A stretch of 35,842 nucleotides of DNA, from assembly GCA_002702725.1 (NCBI GenBank), contig PABE01000114.1, forward strand, positions 1-35,842, given 5' to 3'. The position numbers were made by a program, and so were the translations under genes. Under the pieces are notes generated by a model. That model worked only from the letters and a program-made list of their open reading frames with translations. It had not been told where the DNA came from and did not search any database. Of the stretch, positions 15,990 to 23,570 are shown one piece after another (the first letter of the stretch is position 1; each line of letters starts with the position of its first letter). The DNA is from Porticoccaceae bacterium. Its GTDB lineage: Bacteria > Pseudomonadota > Gammaproteobacteria > Pseudomonadales > Porticoccaceae.

Positions 15990-16612
15990 ACAGTAGTGTA
16001 CGGTGTACACTATGAGTATTGGTTAAAAAGAAACTTATTGCAAATAACGCAGAAATGGAAATCGATTTCGTGGCACGAAAAACGGCTCAAATCCCGGAAT
16101 TTACGAGTGCTGCCCGGGTAAACCCGGGTAACTTTTTTTTACCCGGGCAGCAAAAAATTCTCAAAATTTTTTTCGTGCAATAACTTGCAGGCCATGCAAA
16201 AAGTTGCAGAATTTAGTATAAATGAGGGGCGTGTTCTGACCGGGTAAAACCCGGGTAATGGCCAGGTAAATTGCCTTTACGTTTTTTCCCTTTTTTCCAA
16301 TTCCATTCTTTGTATCGTCCCGGGTAACCAAGTAAACTAACAAACTAAATATAATTTGAAAAAGTGAATTTAGTGGATATTTGTACACTAATGATTTACC
16401 ACTATAGAGGGGGAAATATTTTTAGTATAAGCTACAATTGGAAGTTACCCGGGCTTACCCGGGACGATTTCTCGATTTAGCCCGTGATTTACGGGAAAAA
16501 CGTAGAGGTGAGTTACCTGGACTTACCCGGGCATTACCCGGGCACGTACCCCTTTTGGTAGTGCAAGGGGGGTGTTTGGCACGGATCTTGCATGATTCCG
16601 TTGTACACTAGC
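15990..16612. repeat. CCCGGGTAA iteron cluster around an AT-rich core: candidate origin or control region
   Basis: No gene lies between 15884 and 16731. CCCGGGTAA or near copies occur at about 16112, 16122, 16241 (one base shorter), 16250 and 16319. The reverse form TTACCCGGG occurs at about 16139, 16445, 16455, 16523 and 16533, with TTACCTGG at 16513. The left set mostly points one way and the right set the other, flanking an AT-rich core (about 16270-16440). The word TGTACACTA recurs at about 16003, 16382 and 16601. Transcription diverges from here (minus genes to the left, plus genes to the right). A replication origin or a multi-operator control region is likely. Confidence 0.65.
16109..16151. 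repeat. inverted repeat within the iteron cluster
   Basis: A 14-base arm (GCTGCCCGGGTAAA, 16109-16122) is matched by its reverse complement at 16138-16151, separated by 15 bases that contain another CCCGGGTAA and a T run. It could form a cruciform or a hairpin, or be two opposed protein-binding sites. Confidence 0.8.
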
Positions 16613-16731
16613 CGCCTCTTGGCTTGCTCTTCCCGGCCCTCTGGCCTTGGCTCCCGTGTTCTCGCCGGCTGAGTGAAAATCCCCCGTGTTGGTTTTGCGG
16701 ATTCTGACCAGGACGAGAGCGAGGGCCCACG

Positions 16732-17145
16732 GTGGCTAATATTTCGATCACGGCTACGGACGTCGTGCGGGTGAGCGGGAGCTACAGTCAGGGGCTGCTG
16801 GGGGCCACGGTCGACGCTGGCGAGATGGTGGCCTACGACGCCACGAACCAGTACTGGGTCTTGGCCACGGAGATCTCCGGCGGGTCGAACCCGGTGAAGA
16901 TGGCCATCTCCAGCGGCGTGGCTGGCCAGGTCATCGGGCTTGCTGAGCCTGGGGCCGAGATCACGCTGGGTTCGGCCGTCATGACTGCCGGCGACGTGCT
17001 CGTCGCCTCAGCCACGACCGCCGGCAAGATCGCTCCTCACAGCGACTTGGTAGCCGGTGATACTTTGTACATCGTCGGTTACGCGAAGACCACGGATGAG
17101 ATCGTGCTGATTCTGAAGTACACGGGCGTGGAGTTGCCTACCTGA
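16732..17145 (+). CDS. small beta-rich protein, possibly a virion decoration protein
   Basis: A 137-residue protein with GTG start 16732. The sequence is poor in charged residues, rich in Ala, Gly, Val and Thr, and strand-forming throughout (VVRVSGSYSQGLLGATVDAG, AGEMVAYDATNQYWVLA, AGDTLYIVGYAKTT, EIVLILKYTGVEL). Such composition and size are typical of small head-decoration or fibre-associated proteins of phages, but no diagnostic motif was seen. It is the first gene after the iteron region and overlaps the exonuclease gene by one base. Confidence 0.45.
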   Translation: MANISITATDVVRVSGSYSQGLLGATVDAGEMVAYDATNQYWVLATEISGGSNPVKMAISSGVAGQVIGLAEPGAEITLGSAVMTAGDVLVASATTAGKIAPHSDLVAGDTLYIVGYAKTTDEIVLILKYTGVELPT

Positions 17146-17780
17146 TGTTTTGTCTAGTCTACGACACGGAGACGACCGGGCGGCCGGCCGATTACAAGCT
17201 TAGCGGTCGGGAGGTGGCGAACTGGCCCCACGTGGTCCAGCTGGGCTGGGCACTCGTGGATCTCGAGGCTGGCCGCGTGGTCAAGCAGCAGTGCGGGTTG
17301 CTGGCTCTTGACGGCGATGCGGTGATGGAGCCCAAGGCGGAGGAGATTCACGGCATTTCGGCCGACTACGCGCGGCGTACGGGCCAGGACCGCGATACGG
17401 TGCTTGCGGCCTTCGAGCGGGACATGACGGTATCCCGCCTTGCGGTTTGCCACAACGTCGGCTTTGACCGGCCTGTGATGGTCGCTGCCGCCTTGCGGGA
17501 CAACTGCGAGGGGCTTGCTGACCTACTGGAGGGGGTGCCGCACTACTGCACGATGCTGGCCGGCGTGAACATCTGCCGGATACCCAGTGCTCGTGGCTTC
17601 AAGTGGCCGAAGCTGCAGGAGCTTCACGAGGAGCTACTGGGCGAAGGCTTCTCCGGGGCTCACGACGCGCTGGCGGACGTGATGGCCTGCAGCCGGTGCC
17701 TCCTGCGGCTCCACGAGGCCTGTGCGGGTGAGTTACCGCCGGAAGGGCATGTTGGCTCGCTGCTGCTTCCGGGCGGCTGA
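17145..17780 (+). CDS. DnaQ-like 3'-5' exonuclease (DEDDh)
   Basis: A 211-residue protein starting at ATG 17145. All exonuclease motifs are visible: Exo I YDTETTG (D7 and E9), Exo II CHNVGFDRP (D108), and Exo III with H173 and D178 in HDALADV. The family removes 3' nucleotides for proofreading or repair, using two metal ions. The length fits a free-standing RNase T/DnaQ-type enzyme with no polymerase domain. Since no DNA polymerase lies in the window, it may proofread for the host enzyme or process RNA. Confidence 0.85.
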   Translation: MFCLVYDTETTGRPADYKLSGREVANWPHVVQLGWALVDLEAGRVVKQQCGLLALDGDAVMEPKAEEIHGISADYARRTGQDRDTVLAAFERDMTVSRLAVCHNVGFDRPVMVAAALRDNCEGLADLLEGVPHYCTMLAGVNICRIPSARGFKWPKLQELHEELLGEGFSGAHDALADVMACSRCLLRLHEACAGELPPEGHVGSLLLPGG

Positions 17781-17814
17781 GAACGGGCGTAGGGGGCCTC
17801 AACGGTCCGCTCTC

Positions 17815-18482
17815 GAACTGGACCAGCCTGTTTCAGCTTCGGGGCCTGGAATTGGCGACATGCCGCTGAAGGCCACTGAGAGGCTGGACAACGCGTTTTG
17901 GGCGTACGGGGTATGGAGCGTCGCCTAAGTGGCTTTGCGGCCGTCTCCGGGCCGCACAGGAGCTCTCAGCGGCATTCTGCCATAGCGGCCATCGCGTCAT
18001 GGTGGCTGGCTTAGCTCGGAGGCCTGTGCGATTTTGCACGCGCGGCTGCAGGAAACCCGGCTGTCCTGGTCGACATGGGTAGGGGCCTAGGAGGCTCACA
18101 GACGCATCGTGGCTCTTGGCGGTGTGGTTACTCGGTGGTTGGGCTTTGAGGCCGGGAGACGAAGCCTCTGGAACTGGACCAGCCTGTTTCGGCTTGGAGG
18201 CCTTGCGTCGGCGAGCACTGGGTTTTGTCGCTGAGCGGCCGGGACTCTCTGGATTCGCCCCTCGTGACGCCTGGAGGCCAGGCCGCCGAACTGGACCAGC
18301 CTGTTTCGCTGTCGGGTGGTCTCACTGGCGAGCGTCTGAGCGACTGAAAGCGAAGCGTCCTGCTCGGCTACTGGCCGGGACAGTCGCGATTGGCTGCGGC
18401 TGATTCTAAGCCGCCGGGACGATGGTGTTTCCCGCCGCACGGAGGTCAGGTCGCACTGCGTCGAACTGGACCAGCCTTTTTC
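17815..18482 (+). repeat. four dispersed copies of a degenerate repeat of about 75 bases
   Basis: The core GAACTGGACCAGCCTGTTTC occurs at 17815-17834, 18171-18190 and 18288-18307, and with one change (TTTTTC end) at 18463-18482. After each core a GC-rich stretch is weakly conserved, with GGCGA or related words about 35 bases later and a GTCC or GGGAC-like end. The spacing is irregular, so it is not a CRISPR array. The stretch 17781-18742 has no gene with a ribosome binding site. It is probably a family of small non-autonomous or regulatory elements. Confidence 0.6.
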
Positions 18483-18742
18483 GTCGCCAGATGGGGGATT
18501 TGGCGAGCGCAGGACCGCCGCGAATCCGCCGTGTCCCGGCCAAAACCGAGCGTCCGGCACAGCGATCCTGAGCCGTCTCAAAACGAGACGTCCCGCTTGG
18601 GCTGAGACGCCGGGACATCTCACTTTGAGACGAGCTGAAACGTTGCCGTCGCGCATAGTTGACGGCGGGCAAGAGCGAAACGGGCCGGTCCGTACACGTA
18701 CGCGGGCGAGCGGTCAATCGCCACCGTCCGTGTCAGCGCACG

Positions 18743-18787
18743 AAAAAAGCAGACCACCCTATCGGGTAGTCCGCCCATGGTCTGCTA
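18743..18787 (-). terminator. rho-independent terminator of the 18785-19087 gene
   Basis: On the minus strand, AGCAGACCA (from 18786) and TGGTCTGCT (ending 18748) form a nine-base-pair stem, with a nested ACCC/GGGT hairpin in the loop, followed by six T (complement of 18743-18748). The stem overlaps the stop codon of the gene. Confidence 0.8.
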
Positions 18788-19087
18788 GCTTGACCATTTT
18801 GTGAGACGCAAGACAGCTTTCAAGACGTCTTGACGATCGACGTCGGCCGTCTTCGCGGCTATGTCGATCGAGCGCCCAAGCCGATCGAGTGGCGGGTTAA
18901 CCGCGACCACTCGCATGGCCATATGCCGCACTAGTCGAGCGTAGTCGGCCTTGGGATCGACCACGGGGGTGGCTGGCTTCTCAGGCGGCCGCGATAGGTC
19001 ACCGAACGAAGCGCCGACAGTCAACGCACCCTCGCAAGCGCGGACGGCTTCACAGGGATCCGTGAGGCCTTGGTAGTCATAATTCAC
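18785..19087 (-). CDS. unknown protein, 100 residues
   Basis: GTG start at 19087 with GGAG eight bases upstream, inside a complete promoter plus leader on the minus strand. The protein is helical at both ends, with DYARLVRHMAMRVVAVNPPL and a C-terminal ADVDRQDVLKAVLRLTKW. It forms a single-gene unit closed by a terminator and is divergent from the GP88 gene. No family recognised. Confidence 0.65.
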   Translation of the reverse strand: MNYDYQGLTDPCEAVRACEGALTVGASFGDLSRPPEKPATPVVDPKADYARLVRHMAMRVVAVNPPLDRLGRSIDIAAKTADVDRQDVLKAVLRLTKWSS

Positions 19088-19097
19088 GGGAATGGCT

Positions 19098-19228
19098 CCA
19101 GTGGAAGGAATCTTAGCGGGCCTTGCGACAGCCCCGCGTGAACACTTAGCAGAATCGACCAGATTGACAAAGAGCAGCGACGCGTTTTGCGTCCCAATGC
19201 ATTATGCATATCGGCAACGACCAGTCAA
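19098..19228 (-). promoter_or_regulatory. minus-strand promoter and GTCGCAAG leader
   Basis: On the minus strand: TTGACT (complement of 19223-19228), 16 bases containing TTGCCGAT, then CATAAT (complement of 19201-19206). After about 60 bases the leader follows: stem GCGGGGC/GCCCGC around TGTCGCAAG (complement of 19116-19137), then TTCCTTCCACTGGAG. One stem arm has an extra G, so the stem is slightly imperfect. Confidence 0.8.
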
Positions 19229-19285
19229 CCGCTATAGTCACAATTAGAGCAAAAAACTTTTTCCTTCTTGCCTATTGAATTATAC

Positions 19286-19431
19286 TTGACGGCAACCTAT
19301 GCCGATGCAATAATCGCGGGTGTCGTGAGGCAATCGCGACGCCAACCGCTCTTTCTCAATTCGGCTTTCGCTCCTCGGCAGTGACCTGAGACGTCCGAGG
19401 GTTATGTCGCAAGTTTTTCCTTCCACTGGAG
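19286..19431 (+). promoter_or_regulatory. promoter and long leader of the GP88-family gene
   Basis: TTGACG (19286-19291), 17 bases containing ATGCCGATG, AATAAT (19309-19314). The leader is long and includes a hairpin CCTCGG/CCGAGG (19373-19378 and 19395-19400). It is followed by ATGTCGCAAG (19404-19413) and TTTTTCCTTCCACTGGAG. Here the loop word has no clear flanking stem, unlike most other copies. Confidence 0.75.
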
Positions 19432-19441
19432 TATTGAGACA

Positions 19442-20208
19442 ATGGGTTTTCACCTTCTTGGCGATGACACGTCCAACGTTAAGCTTTCCTTGCGCCCAGA
19501 GATGGCCGACCGGCTAGCCGATAACTTCCAAGTGTTCGGCTTGACGTTATAGCCGCTTCTGACACGAGCGGCTATAACGTCTGCGCACAATCGACGCCGG
19601 CATGCCGGCGTGATTGCGTGCTCCTCACACGCGGCAAGGCTAAGTTACCTAGCGTCCAGCAAGCGCGGCAGCGGAAAACACGGCTTCTATTTGAAAATCC
19701 GACCGAATTCCACAGGCTGCTACGCTTAGACTTTGAACGCGTCGCGCATATAGCCGATCGCTACGGCTTCACGCCGCTAATGCGGATGGACGTCGGCAGC
19801 GACCTAGGCTGGTTTCGATACGCTCGAGACTTTCCAGAATTCCGGTTTTACGGTTACACGAAAGTCTACAGCCGCTTCTCTAAGCCGATCCCGTCAAATA
19901 TGCATTTGACGTACAGCTGGAACGAGCTAAGCGTAGCGCGGGGCGTCGATCCCGGCCGCGTGTTCGATGCCGGCCAGAATATCGCCGTAGTCGTGTCGAC
20001 GTTGAACAAACACGGCACGCGGCTCGCCGGCCAGCTCCCCGCGATTGTCGACCTATGCGGCTATCGCAAGCGCCCGGTCGATGGCGACGCGCACGACTGG
20101 AGAATTCCAGAGCTCGACGGGCGCGGCCGCCTAGTCGCACTACGCTTTAAGGGTGGCGCGGCCGCCAGACAGAAGGCTATTCGCGATGGTTTCGTGCTAT
20201 CGGTTTAG
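19442..20208 (+). pseudogene. GP88-family phage protein split by a one-base frameshift
   Basis: Frame from ATG 19442 reads MGFHLLGDDTSNVKLSLRP and then hits a TAG at 19550. The downstream frame, one base back, continues as LDVIAASDTSGYNVCAQ, then STPACRRDCVLL, and runs to 20208. The joined sequence is a typical Gene Product 88 protein. It has the Cys cluster (NVC, PAC, DC) that may bind metal, then FENPTEFHRLL, RMDVGSDLGWFRYARDF and YGYTKVYSRF. Restoring one base near 19540 gives about 255 residues. No slippery sequence is present, so an inactivating deletion or a sequencing error is likely. The family has no established function. Confidence 0.75.
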
Positions 20209-20216
20209 CCGATCCC

Positions 20217-20245
20217 CCTCCCCGATATCGGGGAGGTTTTTTTTT
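20217..20245 (+). terminator. rho-independent terminator after the GP88-family gene
   Basis: CCTCCCCGAT and ATCGGGGAGG form a perfect ten-base-pair hairpin (20217-20236), directly followed by nine T (20237-20245). It stands eight bases after the stop of the gene. Confidence 0.9.
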
Positions 20246-20590
20246 ATGCGCCGACCAGGAAACAAAGCCGTCCCGCTCTGGCCAGACAGCGCGGTGAAAG
20301 CTAAGCGTCCTGCTCACTGACGCCAGGCACGAAACGCAGCTGTCCCGCACCGACAGCGAGCCGCGACGAACCCCGCGTGCCCCTCTCGCCATGCCGCCTG
20401 GACGCCAGCGAATCAGCGTCGTCCCGTCATCGCCACCGAGCGACCGCGACGCCCAGCCTGGACAGCCACGAATCCGCTCTGTCCGTGCCCACGCGTGAGG
20501 TCAGCGGCAAAGGCCTTCGTCCTGGTCGGCGCGTGCCTGGCGTCGCGGTCTCCCGCCGGCGGAAACTTCTCGAAAAAATAGAATCCAGCG
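20246..20590 (+). repeat. gap with degenerate GC-rich repeat words
   Basis: No gene is convincing here. Short related words recur, such as GTGAAAGCTAAGCGTCC (20292), GAAACGCAGCTGTCC, GAATCAGCGTCGTCC and GAATCCGCTCTGTCC. They resemble the 3' part of the dispersed repeats at 17815-18482 (GAAAGCGAAGCGTCC there). Probably further, more decayed copies of the same element. Confidence 0.5.
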
Positions 20591-20591
20591 G

Positions 20592-20672
20592 TTGACGACA
20601 CGTTGCCGATACGTATAATACAGAAGTCACGCGGGCACGTCGCAAGGCCCGCCAAGATTCCTTCCACTGGAG
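20592..20672 (+). promoter_or_regulatory. promoter and GTCGCAAG leader
   Basis: TTGACG (20592-20597), 16 bases containing TTGCCGAT, TATAAT (20614-20619). The stem GCGGGC/GCCCGC (20631-20636 and 20647-20652) encloses ACGTCGCAAG. TTCCTTCCACTGGAG follows, with GGAG at 20669-20672. This is a textbook copy, with 11 bases between the -10 box and the stem. Confidence 0.9.
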
Positions 20673-20680
20673 ATGATGAG

Positions 20681-21058
20681 ATGCAAGCCGTCGATATCGA
20701 CGTTGACGACGTTCTGGATGCCTACATTACTGCCGCGTTGTGGTCCACGACTGACGACAATGACGAGCCGTTGGATGAGAATTACGCGGCAAGTGACCTT
20801 GCCCCCGAAACGCTCGAGCGGATGCGCGCCGACGTCGTTTCCTTTGTCGAGAAGCACGCCAGCGAGATTGCCGCATGGGAAGGTGACGACGCGGCCAAGC
20901 AAGCCGGCCACGACTTGTGGTTTACGCGTTGCGGCCACGGTGTCGGCTTCTGGGAGTCCGAGTGGGGCCGGCCGGGCGAGATTCTCGACAGCTACGCAAA
21001 ATCGATCGGCGAAGTCTGGCTGTACGTCGGCAATGATGAAAAAATCTACATTGCCTAG
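20681..21058 (+). CDS. conserved phage protein of unknown function
   Basis: A 125-residue protein. ATG 20681 is the start that fits the GGAG at 20669-20672; the frame extends upstream into the leader. The C-terminal pattern HDLWFTRCGHGVGFWESEWG, then LDSYAKSIGEVWLYVGND, is one seen in many phage hypothetical proteins (typically LWFTRNGHGAGFWD). The N-terminal half is helical and acidic (VDIDVDDVLDAYITAALW). The function of the family is unknown. Confidence 0.75.
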   Translation: MQAVDIDVDDVLDAYITAALWSTTDDNDEPLDENYAASDLAPETLERMRADVVSFVEKHASEIAAWEGDDAAKQAGHDLWFTRCGHGVGFWESEWGRPGEILDSYAKSIGEVWLYVGNDEKIYIA

Positions 21059-21070
21059 GGGCCACAAACG

Positions 21071-21256
21071 ATGATAGACGCCGCAAACATGACGCTAAAC
21101 GAAGTGCTCGCCAAGCTAGGCTACCGAACCGAACCCGCCGGGCACTACAACAAAGACATCGTGACAAAATCGGGTTGGGTTGCCTTTCGCGGTGACGCCA
21201 ATTCAGTCTGGCAATGGCTCCAAGAAACCGAACAAATTCTACCGACAATACCTTGA
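21071..21256 (+). CDS. unknown small protein
   Basis: A 61-residue protein with ATG 21071, 12 bases after the previous stop. It contains a helix-turn (TLNEVLAKLGYRTEPAG) and an aromatic C-terminal end (TKSGWVAFRGDANSVWQWLQ). Its TGA stop overlaps the -35 box of the next promoter, so the transcription unit ends where the next begins. No family recognised. Confidence 0.65.
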   Translation: MIDAANMTLNEVLAKLGYRTEPAGHYNKDIVTKSGWVAFRGDANSVWQWLQETEQILPTIP

Positions 21257-21335
21257 CTCAAGATTGCCGTTGCGTATAATCGATAAGACACGGCGGGCAC
21301 GTCGCAAGGCCCGCCAAAACTTCCTTCCACTGGAG
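21253..21335 (+). promoter_or_regulatory. promoter and GTCGCAAG leader
   Basis: TTGACT (21253-21258, overlapping the previous stop codon), 16 bases containing TTGCCGTT, TATAAT (21275-21280). Stem GCGGGC/GCCCGC (21293-21298 and 21309-21314) around ACGTCGCAAG, then TTCCTTCCACTGGAG with GGAG at 21332-21335. Confidence 0.9.
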
Positions 21336-21344
21336 ACCAAGACT

Positions 21345-21914
21345 ATGTCCACACGTGCAACCTATCAATTCGTCTCGGACCATGACCGCCCCCGCGCTCG
21401 CTACACGTTCTACGGTCACTATGACGGTTACGAGGCTGGAGCCGCTTTCCGGCTGTGGCGGATGCATCACAGCAACCGTAAAGGTGGGTTTGCCGATCGT
21501 TTCCACGGCGGAAACGATGACGTCGAATTGACGCCCGGCCACGACGCCCACGGAGACACGGAATATCAATACACGTTGACTTCTGACGGCCAGTTGACTG
21601 TCAAGGCCCGCGTGTGGGGAGATAACGTCAACAGGTGGCGTACCAAGTACGTCGGCCACTATGCCGAATTTGTCAATCAACACTTGCCGGCCGACTGGTG
21701 CGGCGACGGCTCGCCAGCTGCAGAGCGATTACAAGAAGTTTCGCTGGGGTACGGCCGTCGCGGCTGGCGGACTCGCAGCCAGCTGGAGGCGGAAGCGGCA
21801 GAACTGAAAGAGAAAATCGACGTCAAGGGCTGGAAACAATACACCGGCCAACTGTTGACGATTAAAGCCGCCATCCGCGAATACGACGCGTCAAAAAGTT
21901 TTGAGCTCGCCTAG
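21345..21914 (+). CDS. unknown protein with aromatic, Gly-rich N-terminal half
   Basis: A 189-residue protein; ATG 21345 follows GGAG by nine bases. The N-terminal half (ATYQFVSDHDRPRARYTFYG, HYDGYEAGAAFRLW, GGFADRFHGGNDDVEL) is strand-rich with many aromatics, and a Trp/Tyr-rich middle follows (YQYTLTSDGQLTVKARVW). The C-terminal part has a charged coiled coil (QLEAEAAELKEKIDVKGWKQ). It has its own promoter and a terminator. No family assigned. Confidence 0.7.
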   Translation: MSTRATYQFVSDHDRPRARYTFYGHYDGYEAGAAFRLWRMHHSNRKGGFADRFHGGNDDVELTPGHDAHGDTEYQYTLTSDGQLTVKARVWGDNVNRWRTKYVGHYAEFVNQHLPADWCGDGSPAAERLQEVSLGYGRRGWRTRSQLEAEAAELKEKIDVKGWKQYTGQLLTIKAAIREYDASKSFELA

Positions 21915-21930
21915 TCACCAACCACCACAC

Positions 21931-21960
21931 GCCGCCGGCTGAACTCCAGCCGGCGGTTTT
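21931..21960 (+). terminator. rho-independent terminator
   Basis: CCGCCGGCT (21932-21940) and AGCCGGCGG (21948-21956) form a nine-base-pair stem, followed by TTTT. The T run is short, and the next leader begins three bases later, so some read-through is likely. Confidence 0.7.
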
Positions 21961-21962
21961 CC

Positions 21963-22003
21963 CGGGCACGTCGCAAGGCCCGCCAAGATTCCTTCCACTG
22001 GAG
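21963..22003 (+). promoter_or_regulatory. GTCGCAAG leader without its own promoter
   Basis: Stem CGGGC/GCCCG (21963-21967 and 21978-21982) around ACGTCGCAAG, then TTCCTTCCACTGGAG with GGAG at 22000-22003. No TTGAC/TATAAT pair is found between this element and the upstream terminator. The gene at 22013 therefore depends on read-through, and the leader acts apart from any promoter of its own. Confidence 0.85.
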
Positions 22004-22012
22004 CAAACGAAC

Positions 22013-22576
22013 ATGGGAACCACCTACCAAAACGTCGACAAGTCAACCAACCTTCGTGATTACGTCCAAGCCGAATACGGCGGCCAGCCGGGCGTCTACG
22101 ACTACAGCGTCGTCGGCGGCAATGCCTACCTGCTATGCGGCCACCCCGGCCGCTTGGGAATTGTCGTCGTGAAGCTGTCCAAGCATACCGACGAATATGG
22201 TTTGCACATCGGCACCAAGCCGATCGACGAATCGAGTCACCCGTATTACTACGACTGCCCGCTACGGCTTCTTGATAAAGCCGATCCCCCCGTGAACGAT
22301 GACGCCGCACGATGGCGCGAAGAGGTCCGCCGCCGGGCCAGCGCCCGCAACCGGGTACGGCGGATTAAGGACGGCGAGCGGATTAAGCTTGCCGCGCCGC
22401 TCAATTATGGTTTCGGTAGCTTCGACACTTTCGAAGCCGCCACCATGTTCTACCGTGGCCATAGCACCCGGGTCTATCGAATCGTCGCCCCCGGGAAAAT
22501 TGGCGACCGTCGCCTAGTCCGAATCTCCCGGCTTCATACGCGTGAGTTCGAAGTGCTCGAGCCCCCCAAGTCATAA
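22013..22576 (+). CDS. unknown protein, DUF6927-like pattern
   Basis: A 187-residue protein starting at ATG 22013. The beginning (MGTTYQNVDKSTNLRDYVQA) and middle (YGLHIGTKPIDESSHPYYYD, then CPLRLLDKADPP and AARWREEVRRR) follow the plan of small phage proteins annotated DUF6927, but the match is only by eye. The C-terminal part is basic and strand-rich (STRVYRIVAPGKIGDRRLV). Function unknown. Confidence 0.65.
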   Translation: MGTTYQNVDKSTNLRDYVQAEYGGQPGVYDYSVVGGNAYLLCGHPGRLGIVVVKLSKHTDEYGLHIGTKPIDESSHPYYYDCPLRLLDKADPPVNDDAARWREEVRRRASARNRVRRIKDGERIKLAAPLNYGFGSFDTFEAATMFYRGHSTRVYRIVAPGKIGDRRLVRISRLHTREFEVLEPPKS

Positions 22577-22596
22577 CCTGTGGAAGGGTTGCGACG

Positions 22597-22638
22597 GCGG
22601 CCGACTGGGAATAATCCCGGCCGGCCGCTTTTTTTTTT
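22597..22638 (+). terminator. rho-independent terminator
   Basis: A long hairpin from GCGGCCG at 22597 to GGCCGC at 22628 (including CTGGGA with TCCCGG around ATAA), followed by ten T (22629-22638). Strong terminator 20 bases after the 22013 gene. Confidence 0.9.
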
Positions 22639-22649
22639 GCGCTAATGAC

Positions 22650-22728
22650 TTGACGCTAGATTGCCGATACGTATAATATGGCATAACGGGCACGTCGCAA
22701 GGCCCGCAAAAACTTCCTTCCACTGGAG
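22650..22728 (+). promoter_or_regulatory. promoter and GTCGCAAG leader
   Basis: TTGACG (22650-22655), 16 bases containing TTGCCGAT, TATAAT (22672-22677). Stem CGGGC/GCCCG (22687-22691 and 22702-22706) around ACGTCGCAAG, then TTCCTTCCACTGGAG with GGAG at 22725-22728. Confidence 0.9.
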
Positions 22729-22737
22729 ACCGAAACT

Positions 22738-23205
22738 ATGGCCAGCAGCTACACTCCCGTCGTTCGTGTTCAACTCGTCAAAGAGTCCAGCATTCGCGGC
22801 CGCAAGGCGCTCAGCAGCAGCAACGACGCAAAGGATATCGCCCGGCGATACTTCACAGAACGCGGCAGCGATCGGGAGTGCTTCGTAGTCGCGCACTTAG
22901 ACACGAAGCTTCGCCCCCTCAGCATCGAGCTCGTCACTCAGGGCACGCTAGACGCGTCGCTGGTACACGCCCGCGAAGTGTTCAAAGCTGCAATCGTCGC
23001 TGGCGCGCGGTCGATTCTGGTGATGCATAACCACCCTAGCGGTGACCCTACCCCAAGCAGCGCAGACTTTGACGTAACGCGAAAGCTGATAAAAGCCGGC
23101 GAAGTCATCGGAATCGACGTGCTCGATCATATCGTGGTGGGGGATGATCCAGACGCCGAATGCGTCAGCATGCGGGAGGATCATCGGCACGAAGCCGGCT
23201 TCTGA
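22738..23205 (+). CDS. radC: RadC-like JAB/MPN domain protein
   Basis: A 155-residue protein, ATG 22738, with its own promoter. The JAMM-type metal site is complete: HNHPSGDPTPSSAD at residues 97-110 (H97, H99 and D110). A C-terminal VIGIDVLDHIVVGDD completes the fold. The RadC family carries the JAB fold of metalloproteases. Its action in bacteria and phages is debated, and a role in DNA repair or counter-defence has been proposed. The usual N-terminal helix-hairpin-helix is absent, as in many phage and plasmid forms. Confidence 0.85.
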   Translation: MASSYTPVVRVQLVKESSIRGRKALSSSNDAKDIARRYFTERGSDRECFVVAHLDTKLRPLSIELVTQGTLDASLVHAREVFKAAIVAGARSILVMHNHPSGDPTPSSADFDVTRKLIKAGEVIGIDVLDHIVVGDDPDAECVSMREDHRHEAGF

Positions 23206-23311
23206 GTAGGCATCGGCTGACGGCTACCAGCGCCGCGGCCGTCAGCTAAGCCCGGCCGAAAATAGCCACGGCGGCCGACTGGCCGCGACGCCAGCCACCA
23301 ACAACCACACA

Positions 23312-23342
23312 CCCCCGGGAATCAAACTCCCGGGGGTTTTTT
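23312..23342 (+). terminator. rho-independent terminator
   Basis: CCCCCGGGA and TCCCGGGGG (23312-23320 and 23328-23336) form a perfect nine-base-pair stem, followed by six T. It lies about 100 bases after the RadC stop; the stretch between holds no gene. Confidence 0.9.
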
Positions 23343-23506
23343 CGTGCGCGGATCCCGCCGCAAATGACGGAGCTACTGCCACACCCCCTGCCAGAAGATG
23401 CAAAAAAGTTCATGCGGAAAACCGCAGAATTCTCCTCTCTCCAGTGCGAAAAATATCGAGCGAGGATTTCAGAAATGGCAAATTTGGCAAAACACAACCG
23501 CCGCCA

Positions 23507-23566
23507 TTGATCGTCATTTGCCTTTTCCGTAAGATAGCGGAAGTTTCCTTCTACAAATAGCGAGTC
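23507..23566 (+). promoter_or_regulatory. promoter and weak leader of the helicase gene
   Basis: TTGATC (23507-23512), 17 bases containing TTTGCC, TAAGAT (23530-23535). The leader keeps TTTCCTTCTAC but has GCGGAAG instead of GTCGCAAG. The upstream 23475-23493 stretch has GGCAAATTTGGCAAAAC, a word related to the spacer core. No strong ribosome binding site precedes ATG 23571. Confidence 0.65.
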
Positions 23567-23570
23567 CGTA

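Noticed and set aside
16161-16388. Minus-strand frame of 75 codons in the iteron region
   Set aside because: It runs through repeats and the AT-rich core, has no ribosome binding site, and the sequence is not protein-like.
17815-18482. CRISPR array
   Set aside because: Repeats are few, spaced 97-336 bases apart and without unique spacers of constant length; no Cas gene is present.
18096-18656. Long minus-strand frame and matching plus-strand frames in the repeat tract
   Set aside because: The repeated peptides (such as TGPACF) come from the DNA repeat. Several frames are open at once because of GC content, and none has a translation start signal.
19594-19611. Perfect 18-base palindrome ACGCCGGCATGCCGGCGT looking like a terminator
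   Set aside because: It lies inside the GP88-family coding sequence, where it encodes part of the Cys motif (TPACRR), and no T run follows.
19618-20208. GTG 19618 as the start of an independent gene
   Set aside because: Family residues (SGYNVC, PACRRDC) are coded upstream of it in the same frame, so this is the 3' part of a frameshifted gene.
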